Assembly (NCBI GenBank): GCA_024291935.2
Contig: CM044308.1
Span: 116,648,501-116,712,500 of the forward strand
Reading direction: 5' to 3'
Source: Okapia johnstoni
Taxonomy: Eukaryota; Chordata; Mammalia; Artiodactyla; Giraffidae
Length of the DNA stretch: 64,000 nt
The notes beneath the pieces are model-generated. The model searched no databases. It was not told the origin of the DNA and was given only the letters and a program-made list of their open reading frames with translations. Both the position numbers and the translations under genes were made by a program. Below are positions 1 to 10,100 of the stretch, in pieces (the first letter of the stretch is position 1; each line of letters opens with the position of its first letter).

Positions 1-628
1 TGGGGAAACAGTGGAAACAGTGTCAGACTTTATTTTTTTGAGCTCCAAAATCACTGCTGATGGTGATTGCAGCCATGAAATTAAAAGACGCTTACTCCTT
101 GGAAGGAAGGTTATGACCAACCTAGATAGCATATTTAAAAGCAGAGACATTACTTTGCCAACAAAGGTCTGTCTAGTCAAGGCTATGGTTTTTCCATTAG
201 TCATGTATGGATGTGAGAGTTGGATGGTGAAGAAAGCTGAGCGCCGAAGAATTGATGCTTTTGAACTGTGGTGTTGGAGAAGACTCTTGAGAGTCCCTTG
301 GACTGCAAGGAGATCCAACCAGTCCATCCTAAAGGAGATCAGTCCTGGGTGTTCATTGGAAGGACTGATGCTGAAGCTGAAACTCCAATACTTTGGCCAC
401 CTCATGTGAAGAGTTGACTCACTGGAAAAGACCCTAATGCTGGGAAGGATTAGGGGCAGGAGGAGAAGGGGACGACAGAGGATGAGACGGTTGGATGGCA
501 TCACCGACTCAATGGACATGGGTTTGGGTAAACTCCAGGAGCTGGTGATGGACAGGGAGGCCTGGCGTGCTGCGATTCATGGGGTCGCAAAAGTCGAACA
601 CGACTGAGAGACTGAACTGAACTGAACA
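1..628 (+). mobile_element. BovB (RTE LINE) 3' end, broken ORF2 tail
   Basis: The plus strand encodes the C-terminal end of a BovB reverse-transcriptase polyprotein, with motifs such as [26 protein letters not shown] and LKLQYFGHLM. A TGA stop at 407-409 falls where intact copies read on through an arginine. The remaining tail runs to about 628 and ends in repeated ctgaa units typical of the BovB 3' terminus. It is a dead, 5'-truncated copy cut by the window edge. Confidence 0.92.
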
Positions 629-828
629 TTCTTATCTCTTCTCAAGCCTTCCTGTTTCTACAACAACAGTCTGAAAAAGGGCTTCGGCTAATGGTTCCCA
701 GTGGGGTGACTGAGATGATAATAATGAGTTTGCAAGTGATTGTCATGACTTCAGAAAATGGGACATTGACTCACTATAAGTAGAGTTGTCAGATTTTGTA
801 AGGACCAAGCAAATAAAAAACAGGATTG
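629..828. other. AT-rich intergenic DNA
   Basis: Between the BovB tail and the next SINE I see no exon, repeat family or regulatory site that I can name. Confidence 0.4.
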
Positions 829-1006
829 AGACTTCCCTGGTGGTCTAGTGGCTACAATTCCAAGCTTTCATTGCAGGGGACACGGCGGTGGGGTGGTAGT
901 GTCAATTCCTGGTCAGGAAACTAGATCCCACATGCCACAACTAAGACCTAGAGCAGCCAAATAAATAAATTTCTCTACCTCAGTTGAGAACAAACAAACA
1001 ACAAAA
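829..1006 (+). mobile_element. CHR-type tRNA-Glu SINE
   Basis: Begins with the acttccctggtgg head, carries box B-like sequence around 905-935 and ends in an (aaat)n tail. The box B region contains a short GC-rich insertion. Confidence 0.8.
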
Positions 1007-1179
1007 CCCCAGGATGTCCCATTGAATTTCGATTCCAGGAAGTGAAGGCAATATTTAGGACACAGGCATGTTGAAAAAAATTCATTGTTTATCTGAAATT
1101 CAAAAATAACTCATTATTAAGCAACTGCTTGCACAGCCAAAACCTTACAGATGTTATCTCACAGCCACTCGGCAAAGGG

Positions 1180-1290
1180 AGTGGGGCAGGGGTTGGCTTG
1201 TGACAGAGGCTACTCCTGCGGTTCAGGAAGGGAAAGCCACTTGTCCAAGGTCACACAGAGTTAGTGGCAGCCCCAGGGATGAGTGTAGAG
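1180..1290 (-). repeat. MIR SINE relic
   Basis: Contains the MIR core in reverse orientation, including the ccaaggtcacacag motif at about 1247-1260. Old and diverged. Confidence 0.6.
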
Positions 1291-1301
1291 TTCTAAGTAT
1301 A

Positions 1302-1512
1302 TGTTTGTGTTAGTCGTTCAGTCGTGTCCGACTCTTTGCAGCCCCATGAACTGTAGCCCACCAGGCTCCCCTGTCCATGGGATTCTCCAGGCAAGAATAC
1401 TGGAGTGGGTAGCCATTCCCTTCTCCAGGGGGTCTTCCCGACCTAGGGATCAAACCCAGGTCTCCTGCACTGGCAGGTGTATTCTTTACTGTCTGAGCCA
1501 CCAGGGGAGCCC
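1302..1512 (-). mobile_element. Bov-tA SINE
   Basis: A near full-length reverse-oriented copy. The tRNA-Glu-like head lies at the right end (about 1490-1512) and the BovA body runs left to the gtcgtgtccgactc motif at 1322. Both frames stay open through it only because the element itself is ORF-permissive. Confidence 0.92.
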
Positions 1513-1959
1513 GAAGGGTTCTATGAACTAGCCTTAATGGGAAGGGATGGTCTGCTGACTCCTACTTCAACAAGGCTCCCAGGGTGGCAGAAGTCAGGGG
1601 TCTTACCTGGTGACAGGACAAGGGCAGTAAGACAGGAGCTGCAGCTCTTCTGAGTTCTGTGGTGCAAAGGAGATCACATGGACAAGGGTGAGTTGAAGAG
1701 TTGTCTGGGCATTCATTTATCGAGCATCAGCATTTAGTGAACATGATATCAGGCACTAAGGAGGTAAAGAGGCCATAATTCCTGTCCTTAAGGGACTCGT
1801 ACGTTTCTGGTGTCTTAGTCTGTGGAATAGCAGGATTGCCATAGCCTTGGATCTTCTCAGAAATGCAGAATCTCTAGCTCTACCCAGACCTACTAAGTCA
1901 GGATCTTTACTTGACTAAGATTCCTACGCATGTTGAAATTGGAGACACACTGGTCTGGC
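1513..1959. other. Unassigned intergenic DNA left of HEATR9 exon
   Basis: This would be HEATR9 intron 1 if exon 2 lies further left, outside the window. I found no second HEATR9 exon here and no named repeat. Confidence 0.4.
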
Positions 1960-2164
1960 ACAGTAGTTCTCAACCCTGGCTGCGTATTAGAATTATTTGA
2001 GGGAATTTTTTCACACGCCTCAGTCCTGCATCAGACTAATTGAATCAGATTGCCCAAGGAAGGGACCTAGGCATTTTAGAAAGCTTCCCAAAGGATTCTA
2101 ATGTGCAGTTAATGGTAAAAATGCTCAGTGGTTCTCAAACTTGAGTGTGCACTAGAAAAAACTG

Positions 2165-2297
2165 GAAATCTTGTTTTTGTTGTTTGTTTTGGCCATGCTA
2201 AGTGGCATGTGGGATCTTAGTTCCCTGACCAGGGATTGAACTCGTGCCCTGCTTTGCAGTGGAAGCAGAGTCTTAACCACTGGACAACCAAGAAAGA
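2165..2297 (-). mobile_element. CHR-type SINE, reverse
   Basis: Reverse copy with the catgtgggatcttagttccc signature. It sits inside the MER5-like relic, so it is younger. Confidence 0.85.
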
Positions 2298-2385
2298 TCT
2301 TGGAGAGCTTGTTAAACTACAGATTTCCTTATCCCCAGATAAAGACTCATCCCCAGAGTAACTCTGAGGTGCGGTGTGAGAATTC

Positions 2386-2504
2386 ACTTTTTTTTGGCCG
2401 GGGGATGGTGCACACGGCATGTGGGATCTTAGTTCCCTGACCAGGGATCGAACCCCTACCCTCTGCATTGGTGGGGTCAACCCCTGGATGGCCAGGTAAG
2501 TCCT
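2386..2504 (-). mobile_element. CHR-type SINE, reverse
   Basis: Second reverse copy inside the same MER5-like relic, again with the gtgggatcttagttccctga signature. Its head end is altered, reading gatggccaggtaagtcct. Confidence 0.82.
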
Positions 2505-3043
2505 GAGAAGTTGCATTTCTAACAAGATACTGATGCTGCTGGTCCTGGGAACATATTTTGGGAACCACTGGTCTACTGGTGAGATAGAACCATTTACTGG
2601 GGATTAACAAAGGGAAATAAATGTGAGGATGGGTAAAGGTATAGGTGGTCTCGATGAGGGGTCCTAAACTGGTGGGGAGGAACAGGGAGGGTTTCCAGTG
2701 GAGATTATCCACAAGCTGAGTCTTCAGTGCAAGTAGGAGAGGTAGCAAGACAGACGAGAGGAAGAACAGTGGGCAAGAGGAACACCTTGAAACCTTGGAG
2801 TTGTGAGAGTGCAGAGCAGATGAGGAAGCAGAAGCTGGGGAGTCACAGAGACACCCCACCTTAGAGGGCCCTGGAAACTTACCTTGAGGGGTGTATGGAG
2901 CCTTGAAAGTACCCAAGGATCCGCCCTGGTTCTTCCCATAGATTTGCTGACATCACCCGGACTCCTGCCTGAGACTGGGGGCCAGGGAGCTTTCCTTTTC
3001 AGGTCCCTATCCCTGACTCCACTCCTGTCCATTCTAACCTCAC

Positions 3044-3131
3044 CTTTGGTCCTTCCTGGATATTCCAGCCATGGGCACTTGAACATCGCCCTGTTGATGT
3101 CAGAGATGTCGACTGATCTTTCGTGGGCTAT
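3044..3131 (-). CDS. HEATR9: HEATR9 first coding exon (5' part of gene)
   Basis: Read on the minus strand, this segment encodes AHERSVDISDINRAMFK followed by CPWLEYPGRTK and one extra base, then a consensus donor (AAAG|GTGAGG, GT at 3043-3042). Human HEATR9 (C17orf66), as I recall it, opens MAYEKSTDISDVSRSMF then YPWLEYPDKTKE. The match in sequence, phase and exon end is therefore strong. HEATR9 is a predicted HEAT-repeat scaffold of poorly known function, and it lies just downstream of CCL5 in human, in the same orientation as here. The codon aligned with the human start methionine (3129-3131) is ATA, not ATG. Translation could begin at an in-frame ATG far upstream (3321-3323), at the internal methionine of NRAMFK, or nowhere. 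Later exons must lie left of the window; I found none between 1 and 3043. I would call it a real exon whose start is unresolved. Confidence 0.7.
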
Positions 3132-3334
3132 CTTCTTCTCCTGGGGGGCGCAGCCAGAGGGAACCTGGGTGGGGGAGGGGACTATAGGGACCTCTCCCTT
3201 GTGGGAGTTGGGGCACAGCTCAGGGAGACCTGTCGTCTGTGGCACAAGAGGGACTAGTGAGGTGTCTGGGCTTCTAGAGCTAGAAGCCCCCGAGTGTTGA
3301 GTGAGCAGATCACCTAGGTGCATGGAACACTCTG

Positions 3335-3470
3335 GTTCTACTCTGGAGCCCCAGCCCTGGCATCTACTGACCTGTAGCTTGAGCCAGTCGCTTTCCCTCT
3401 GGGAGCTTCACTTTCCTCATCTGAAAGGAGGAAAGCCATGCCTGTCTGGTGAGCTCGAGGGGCAGTGGTG
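3335..3470 (+). repeat. MIR relic
   Basis: Diverged MIR core (cagtcgctttccctctgggagc, then cctcatctg) just upstream of the HEATR9 exon. Confidence 0.5.
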
Positions 3471-3582
3471 AGGCATAAATTAAAAAAGAAAGTCATAAAT
3501 TAAAAAAGAAAGTCAAAGCACTTAATGAACCTCAAGCTCACGTAGCCCTTTTTATTTTTTTGTCTCCTCTGAAGTGTTTATT

Positions 3583-4325
3583 TTTTTTTTAAATTTTCAA
3601 AAACTTTTCATTTTGTATTGGGATATACCCAATTAACACAAAATGGTGTGCCAATACAGTATATTAATGCATATATATGGACTCTAGAAAGATGGTAACA
3701 ATGACCCTATATGCAAGACAGCAAGAGAGACACAGATGTAAAGAACAGACTTTTGGACTCTGTGGGAGAAGGCGAGGGTGGGATGATCTGAGAGAATAGC
3801 AATGAAACATGTATATTATCATATGTGAAACAGATCACCAGTCCAGATTCGATGCATGAGACAGGGTGCTCGGGGCTGGTGCACTGGGATGACCCTGAGG
3901 AATGGGATGGGGAGGGAGGTGGGGGGGGCGCTTAGGGATGGGGAACACATGTACACCCATGGCTGATTCATGTCAATGTATGGCAAAAACCGCTACAATA
4001 GTGTAAAGTAATTAGCCTCCAATTAAAATAAATATAATTAAAAAACAAACAAACAAACAATGGTGTGATAGTTTCAGGTGAACAGTGAAGGGTCTCAGCC
4101 ATGCATATACATGTATCCATTCTCCCCCAAATTCCCATTCCATCCAGGCTGCCACACAACATTGAGCAGAATTCCCTGTGCTATACAAGAGGTCCTTGTT
4201 GATTATCCATTTTAAATATAGCAGTGTGTACATCCCATCCCAAACTCCTTAACTATCCCTTCTCCCCAAAATACATATACCTCCTTCTTTGGCAGCAAGA
4301 AATAGAACTCTTTTTGCTGTTGTTC
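3583..4325 (-). mobile_element. Older L1 3' UTR, split by a younger L1
   Basis: Reverse L1 3' UTR sequence begins at about 3583-3650 (attttgtattgggatatacc) and resumes at 4068-4325 (cattgagcagaattccctgtg, ggtccttgttgattatcc). The interruption is the plus-oriented L1 at 3651-4058. Confidence 0.82.
3651..4058 (+). mobile_element. L1 3' end nested in older L1
   Basis: A 5'-truncated plus-strand artiodactyl L1 3' end. It includes the final ccaattaaaataaat and an A-rich (aaac)n tail. It is flanked by the target-site duplication aatggtgtg at 3642-3650 and 4059-4067. Confidence 0.85.
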
Positions 4326-4675
4326 ACGAACACACTCATTTTATTTCATTTTAGAAAAAAAATGTGAGTTTTTAAAACTATATGAGGACTCCCCTGGTGG
4401 TCTGTTTTGCTAAAAGTTTTACTTTTAGGTTAGAAGGATTTGTTAACAAAAGAAACTGCTTGATACAAACACACAATCTGCAATTCCAATATTTAATAGA
4501 GAATTTTTTGGCTTAATTTCAATATGCAGTCATTAAAGGAAAAATAAAAACAGCAGGAAAAGGTAACAGCATATACATCACCAACTTGAACTGAAAACCT
4601 GCATCCAGACTTGGACTCTGGGAAGTCCCAAATGACAGCAATCTGAAGCCCGAACAAGACTACCTCCACTTTAAT
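4326..4675. other. Intergenic DNA with SINE-head fragment
   Basis: A short SINE-head scrap lies at about 4386-4403 (actcccctggtggtctg). The rest is AT-rich and unassigned. Confidence 0.4.
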
Positions 4676-4803
4676 TTTCCCAACATGGTCCAGTGGTTAA
4701 GACTCCATGTTTTCTCCGCAGGGGACACAGGTTCGATCCCTGTTTGGGGAACGAAGATCCCACATGCTGCCTGGTGCTGCCAAAAATTAAAAAATAAAAG
4801 TGA
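4676..4803 (+). mobile_element. CHR-type SINE
   Basis: Carries ggtccagtggttaagactcc at 4687-4706, a box B-like ggttcgatccctg and an aaataaaag tail. The extreme 5' head is eroded. Confidence 0.82.
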
Positions 4804-5588
4804 AATAAACCCTTGAACTATTAAAAAAAATATGAACAGCAATAATAAAAAATGCAAATGTGGATAGACACTCAATTAACATTGATAAGTAGAAACGTCA
4901 TCCCTTTACAGAATTTATCTCAAAGTCTATCAGCTGGACATCACCTTGCATTGCCACCAGCAGCCCCTGGCGATAGAGTCCTGCTTGCTGAGCCACTGCT
5001 TCTGGTTGAAGGTTCTGTGTCATTTGTACCAAAGAGAATTCCTTTTATTGCTTGCAGTGATTGCTACACCGCACCCCAACGCTCGACACACAGTGGGCAG
5101 CTCGCCCTGAGAAACCACAGCTAAGTCCTCCGACTGGACTATCACTTCCAGTAAACTGACATCACGTGCCCTGATGTGCCACATTAAGAAAGACAGCGTC
5201 ACCTTGTGGTTTTCTGCTGAAAATATTCAAGCTGAATCTCCTTATGAAGAAGCAAACAGACAAACCCCTCTTAAAAAATATTCTACAAAAATCCAATCTG
5301 AATTCCTACGAAAATAACAATGTACTTAAAGACAAAGTCTGTTAAAGGACATGTTAGCTAAATTCAATATGTACTTGTAATTGGATCCTGGATTAAAAAA
5401 ATAATGACTATAAAGGGCATTACTGAACAGTTGTGAGGATTTGATCATGGATGATATGTGAGAAATTAATACCTCACCAGTGTTAAATTCTACTCATTCT
5501 GTGGTTCTGTAGAATGTCTTGTTACTAGGAGATGTACACAAACTGTTAAGGGGAAAATGATGTCTCATCTGCAACATTTATTTCAGAA
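4804..5588. other. Unassigned non-repetitive stretch
   Basis: AT-rich DNA with a short open frame of 60 codons on the minus strand (5020-5202). Neighbouring frames also stay open for short runs, so an old coding relic is possible. I do not recognise a family. Confidence 0.35.
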
Positions 5589-5589
5589 A

Positions 5590-5717
5590 AAAATGTGTAT
5601 GCCAACCATCCATATGACACATGTGTGTCACACACACACATATTTGCACAGGTAAAATGTGTATGCCAACCATCCATATGATACATGTATGTCACACATG
5701 CACATATATACACAGAT
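5590..5717 (+). repeat. 64-bp direct tandem duplication
   Basis: The unit beginning aaaatgtgtatgccaaccat occurs at 5590 and again at 5654, offset by 64 bases. Each copy ends in CA-rich sequence (cacacacacacat and cacacatgcacat). Confidence 0.85.
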
Positions 5718-5917
5718 AAAGCACATAGATAAAGTAATATTTGAATCTAGATGGAGAGTATATTCTTGCAAATTTCAGTAGGTTTGAAATTTTGCAAATT
5801 GAAGAGGGAAGAAAAAAAATCAGCTTTGGCATTGGACCTTGCACCTGGTGGGTCTAAGTGTTCATTGTACCCCATCTCAAGCCCCATTTTTTCTTTTTTT
5901 TTTTTGCTTTGGGGCCT

Positions 5918-6075
5918 TGGGCAAGTTATTTCCATCTCCTGCCAAAGGTTTTCCCCCACTATAAACAGGGTTAGTAATACTACCTGTCCCAAAGGGTTAT
6001 GAGGATGAAGGATGGTGGATATAAGGGTCTGGCAGTGCCTGGAACAGAGTGAGTGCTCAGTTAACGCCTGCTCTA
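5918..6075 (+). repeat. MIR relic
   Basis: Contains a diverged gggcaagttatttccatctc core and the downstream gttatgaggatgaag and ggcagtgcctgg motifs of MIR. Confidence 0.65.
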
Positions 6076-6619
6076 ATTATGAAGATATATTTTGCTAAGA
6101 CAGGTTCACGGGAAGGGACACATCAATGTGAAAGTTGGAAATACTCCCATCTGCAAAGTGCTGGTATCTTTGCAGAAAACCACAAAATCCTCCCTTCTCT
6201 TTATTTGAAAGAACTGAGGTGTTTGGGAGCACCATGAAAACTCATTCCAGGGGCACAACTGGTGTTAAAGAAACCCACTGCAGCTAAGGGGTCAGGTGGC
6301 CTTGGGAGGAAGCCAGTAGGAGTAGGCGGAAGGGCCAACCATGGTCTGGGGAAGCAGGGAGGGGTGAGGCAGGGAGGGACAGAGACACTTTGGGCTCCGG
6401 GGCTGGGAGATAGTGACTGTGGTCTTTGCTCAGAGTAGAAAAGCCACTGGTCACTTTATCTGTGCTGTCCTGCCCACGTGCCTTCTCACAGAGCCTTCTC
6501 CTCTGGCTCTGCTCACAGCCCCCAGATCCAGGCTGGACACCCAACGGGACAAGCCCTGGATCCAAGGTTTGGTTCATGAGGGAGGGGGGCGGTTCTGGAG
6601 AGGAAATCAAACCAAGAGC
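6076..6619. other. Intergenic DNA between HEATR9 and CCL5
   Basis: Mostly unique and mildly GC-rich towards 6250-6600. Overlapping open frames occur on both strands, but none has a recognisable domain or a convincing splice pattern. Confidence 0.4.
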
Positions 6620-7030
6620 CAGCTTTGTAATCGCTTTGAGAATTTTAATGAAAAGCTGATTTCTTCACATTTGCCAGTCCAGCCCTCCCCATTGAGGGGC
6701 CGAGATGGGGGCTCTGGCCACGGGACATGACCGGAGGAGCCCAGTTTCTCCCTCCCTCCTTCCCCTCCAGAGATGCCAACATCCTTTCTGACTGCAGAGC
6801 GGTGGCTGGGCAAGGGCTCTGGAGCTCGGAGCTTAGAGACCTCCTGTGCACAAGGGTAGAGCCCCAGGAGCCCTGGGGAGCTTTTACAGCAGCTGCTGAT
6901 GCGTGGGGTGGAATCTGTGCCTTCCCAGGAGAGGGTGGGAGGAGGACACTGCGGGGGAGCCTCCCAAGCTGCTTAGGGCAAGAGCGAGAAGCAGAGTTGG
7001 CACAAGTTCAGGTTCAAGGCGTCCTCTACC
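6620..7030 (-). other. CCL5: CCL5 3' untranslated region (probable)
   Basis: This is the sequence 3' of the CCL5 stop codon on the minus strand. A candidate polyadenylation signal ATTAAA reads at 6649-6644. The transcript end just left of it is an inference. Confidence 0.5.
6644..6649 (-). other. Candidate polyadenylation signal of CCL5
   Basis: Minus-strand ATTAAA about 380 bases past the stop codon. It is the best-placed hexamer I could see, and the 3' end is unproven. Confidence 0.4.
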
Positions 7031-7118
7031 CTAGCTCAACTCCAAAGAGTTGATGTACTCTCGCACCCACTTCTTCTCTGGGTTGGCGCACACCTGGCGG
7101 TTCTTTCTGGTGATAAAG
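7031..7118 (-). CDS. CCL5: CCL5 exon 3 (coding part)
   Basis: Acceptor cccgcag|C at 7119-7120. Encodes [16 protein letters not shown] to the TAG at 7033-7031 and completes the split valine codon GT|C. It carries the last cysteine, the RKNR basic cluster and the terminal helix. Confidence 0.97.
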
Positions 7119-10100
7119 CTGCGGGAGAGAAGAGAGGGGGACCTGGTCAGTGTGGAGACAGCCAGGTTTGGGGATGAGGGGGACTGAGGCTGGGAGGAAA
7201 TGATACCGGGTGGGTTATTTTCGGAGATGCACGATTGTATTTGTGGCTTTCAAGGAAAGGATGTTTTCTCTTCTGTTGGGTCAAAGGGCTACAAGCCAGA
7301 AGCAGCTATGTGTGCATTGTAACCCCCACACCCCTGTACAAACACACGTACCCTGGAGTGCTCAGGGAATACGAGGCTCCAGGCGCCCAGGGTTGAGTTG
7401 TTCAACCACTAGCCTTTTTCAGAACCTGTGCTGACTGCTGAAGACGCAGAGAAAAAAAGCCATCCTCCAGAACTGAGTCACGGCTGACTAAGTGGGAGAC
7501 GAGGTGGCAAAACAAATGCGTGGTGTGGTTTTAGGTAACACAGTGCCTGCCACACGTAGACACTCAATGAAGGAACCCATCTGTGGGTGAATGGAAGAAG
7601 GACTCAAGTGAGTCTTGAGTTCACCACTGACTGGTTAGATCACCTTGGGCAAATCACTTAGGGCCTCTGAGTCTACATTTACCTCTAAAATATGGAGAGA
7701 AATAATTCCTACTTTGCACAATTGCTGTGAAGCTCAGATGAGATAAGTGAGTATGAACGAGTTTTGGAAAATACCGTATATGTATTGTTACTGGGGTGCT
7801 GTGGGGCCTCTGTTTTAGGGTGGATCAGAGCAACATGAGACCAGAGGTCCTGGTAGTGGATGTGGTGGCTTGGAGAGGTTGAGGGCCCTGAGATATGAGC
7901 ACTTGTCAAAGCAATTAACCAGCCAGGATGTGGAGGCCAGTCTACAGGTGTTGATAGTATCAGTCGGAGGGCTTGCAGGCTGGGGACTATGGGCTCTGTC
8001 CAGCTGCCTGCCCCGTCAATTTGCTGGGAGCTTGGTTCTCTCTGGGGGATGCCCCAGTTCTGGCCAGCAGTGCTTCTTGAGTTATTGCTGTTTAGTCACT
8101 CAGTCGTGTCTGACTCTTTTGCAACCCCATGGACTGTAGCCCGCCAGGCCCCTCTGTCCATGGGATTTCCCAGGCAAAAATACTGGAGTGGGTTGCCATG
8201 CCCTCCTCCAGGAGATCTTCCCGACCCAGGGATAGAACCTGCATCTCCTGCTTTGCAGGCGGGTTCTTTTCCACTGAGGCACAAGGGAAGGGGCCGGCAG
8301 GGCCACCAGTTCATTCACAGTTTACGCTTCACCTCGCCTGTCTCCCTACACCTTTCTCACTTTGGCTTCTCCTGCAGGATGCTTTCCTGCGTCTTTCTGG
8401 GATTTTTTCAGACAAAGTGAAGGCCTGGGTTGTCTGATGAGGAAGAGGATCTCTTGGCCCCTTTTCCTGCTCTGTCGTGGAGAGCATGTGCTCTTAGGGG
8501 AGCTGCTTCCCCTTCTCTGAGCCGCACTCTGAGCGCCCCCTCTGCCTCTCTTTCTCCCCCTTTCTCGGCATGCAGAGAAGAGAATTCCAGCAGAGGGCTG
8601 CTCTGAGCTGTCTTCTTGTCTGGGGTGGTGAGGGAGCTTCCAACGCAGACCCTGCCCTGGGCCAGCCAGGTGTCATACAGGAAATCCTGCCGGCTCATTG
8701 TCCTCTCTCCTCAGCCCCGCTGGCTTGTGGCCAGGAAATTAAAGGCCAGGAAACTGCCATTTAGCGGGCAGGGTGCCCCGGCCTCCCCCTCCTCCCTGAT
8801 GAACGTGAGACTGGATGGTAGCCTCGCTTGCCAGGCCATCTCTCTCCGTGCCCCCCGCCTCCGTGGGGACCCTGTCCTGGCCCGACTGCCCTCCACCTTC
8901 ACCTGCTCCTCCTGGGGGGCAAGTGTGCTTAGCATCGCTCCCTCAAATCTCTGGCCCTGGGTGTGGCACACCATGGGTGCCTAATGAATGTTTATTGAAA
9001 CAGTTAGCGACTGGATGAATTGCATTCACTCATCAAGTTTCACTTGTCACTTCTATGTATCTAAGAATACATTTGGGGGGAGAAAGATGATTAGTTAACA
9101 CTTACGAGGCACCTACCTGTGTGCCAGGAGCTAGTCTAATCTCACTTTTCTCTTTATTATTCTCACTTTGATCCAGGGAGGGAAATACCTCTATTCTACT
9201 CCACTTTGCAGACAAAGAAATTGGGGCTCAGAGAGGTTAAGTGACGAGCCCGAGATCACACAGCTACTAAGTGGAAGAGCTGGGATTCCAGGGAAGACAG
9301 ACTGGCTGGAGCAGCCAAGATGGCTGAAATGCCACTCTGACATCAGAAGACCCCCTTCTCCTTTAAAAAAATGTCACACCTCCGGCCCCAGCCCGGTTTC
9401 CTCAGCTCCTAACTCAGCTCACACTCCCTGCTGGACACTCCCCCAGGGTCATGGTGCTGGCGCCTTTGTCCTTTTCCTTTTTCTTTTTTAATTGCTTTAC
9501 AATTGCTTTACAAGGTTGTGTTAGATTCTGCCGTACAATGAAGTGAATCAGCTATATGTATACATATATCCTCTCCCTCTTGGACCTCTCCCCACCCCAC
9601 CATCCCACCCTCTAGGTCATCACAGAGCACCGAGCTGAGCTCCCTGTGCTACACAGCAGTTTCCCACTAGCTATCTATTTTACACATGGATATTTATGTC
9701 AAACCTAATCTCCTAATTCATCCCACCCTCCTGGGATCTTAGTTCCCCTATCAAGGATGGAACCCGGGCCCCCTGCATTGGAAGCACAGAGTCTTCACCA
9801 CTGGACCGCTAGGGAAGTCCCAGGCCTTTCCTTTTAAAACAGCTCTTCCTTGGGACTTTAGGGGGCTCCATGCTTCACCCTTCTCCAGGTGTGGGCTGAA
9901 ACCTCAGCGTCACCCTCAAGCCCTCTCTCTCCCTTGCTCCCGACCTCACATCACCTCCCAGGCTTGCTGATTCCGCCTCGGAAGTTTCCTCACCCCTGTC
10001 TCTCCTTCCCTAATTCCTCTTCAGCCTCAGTACCACTCATGTGGACAACCTCTCCACTGGACCCCTCTTGTCTAGACTTTCCCTGTTCTAGCTCATTTCA

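Larger units (their letters stand above)
1960..2575 (+). repeat. MER5-like hAT-Charlie DNA transposon relics, interrupted
   Basis: Two old non-autonomous relics lie end to end. The second runs from ggttctcaaac (about 2130) to tttgggaaccactgg (about 2572), which are the MER5A-type terminal inverted repeats. Two SINEs split it at 2165-2297 and 2386-2504. Confidence 0.65.

Noticed and set aside
5020..5202. 60-codon minus-strand frame that looks gene-like
   Set aside because: No family recognised and the flanking frames break; kept only as an unassigned stretch.
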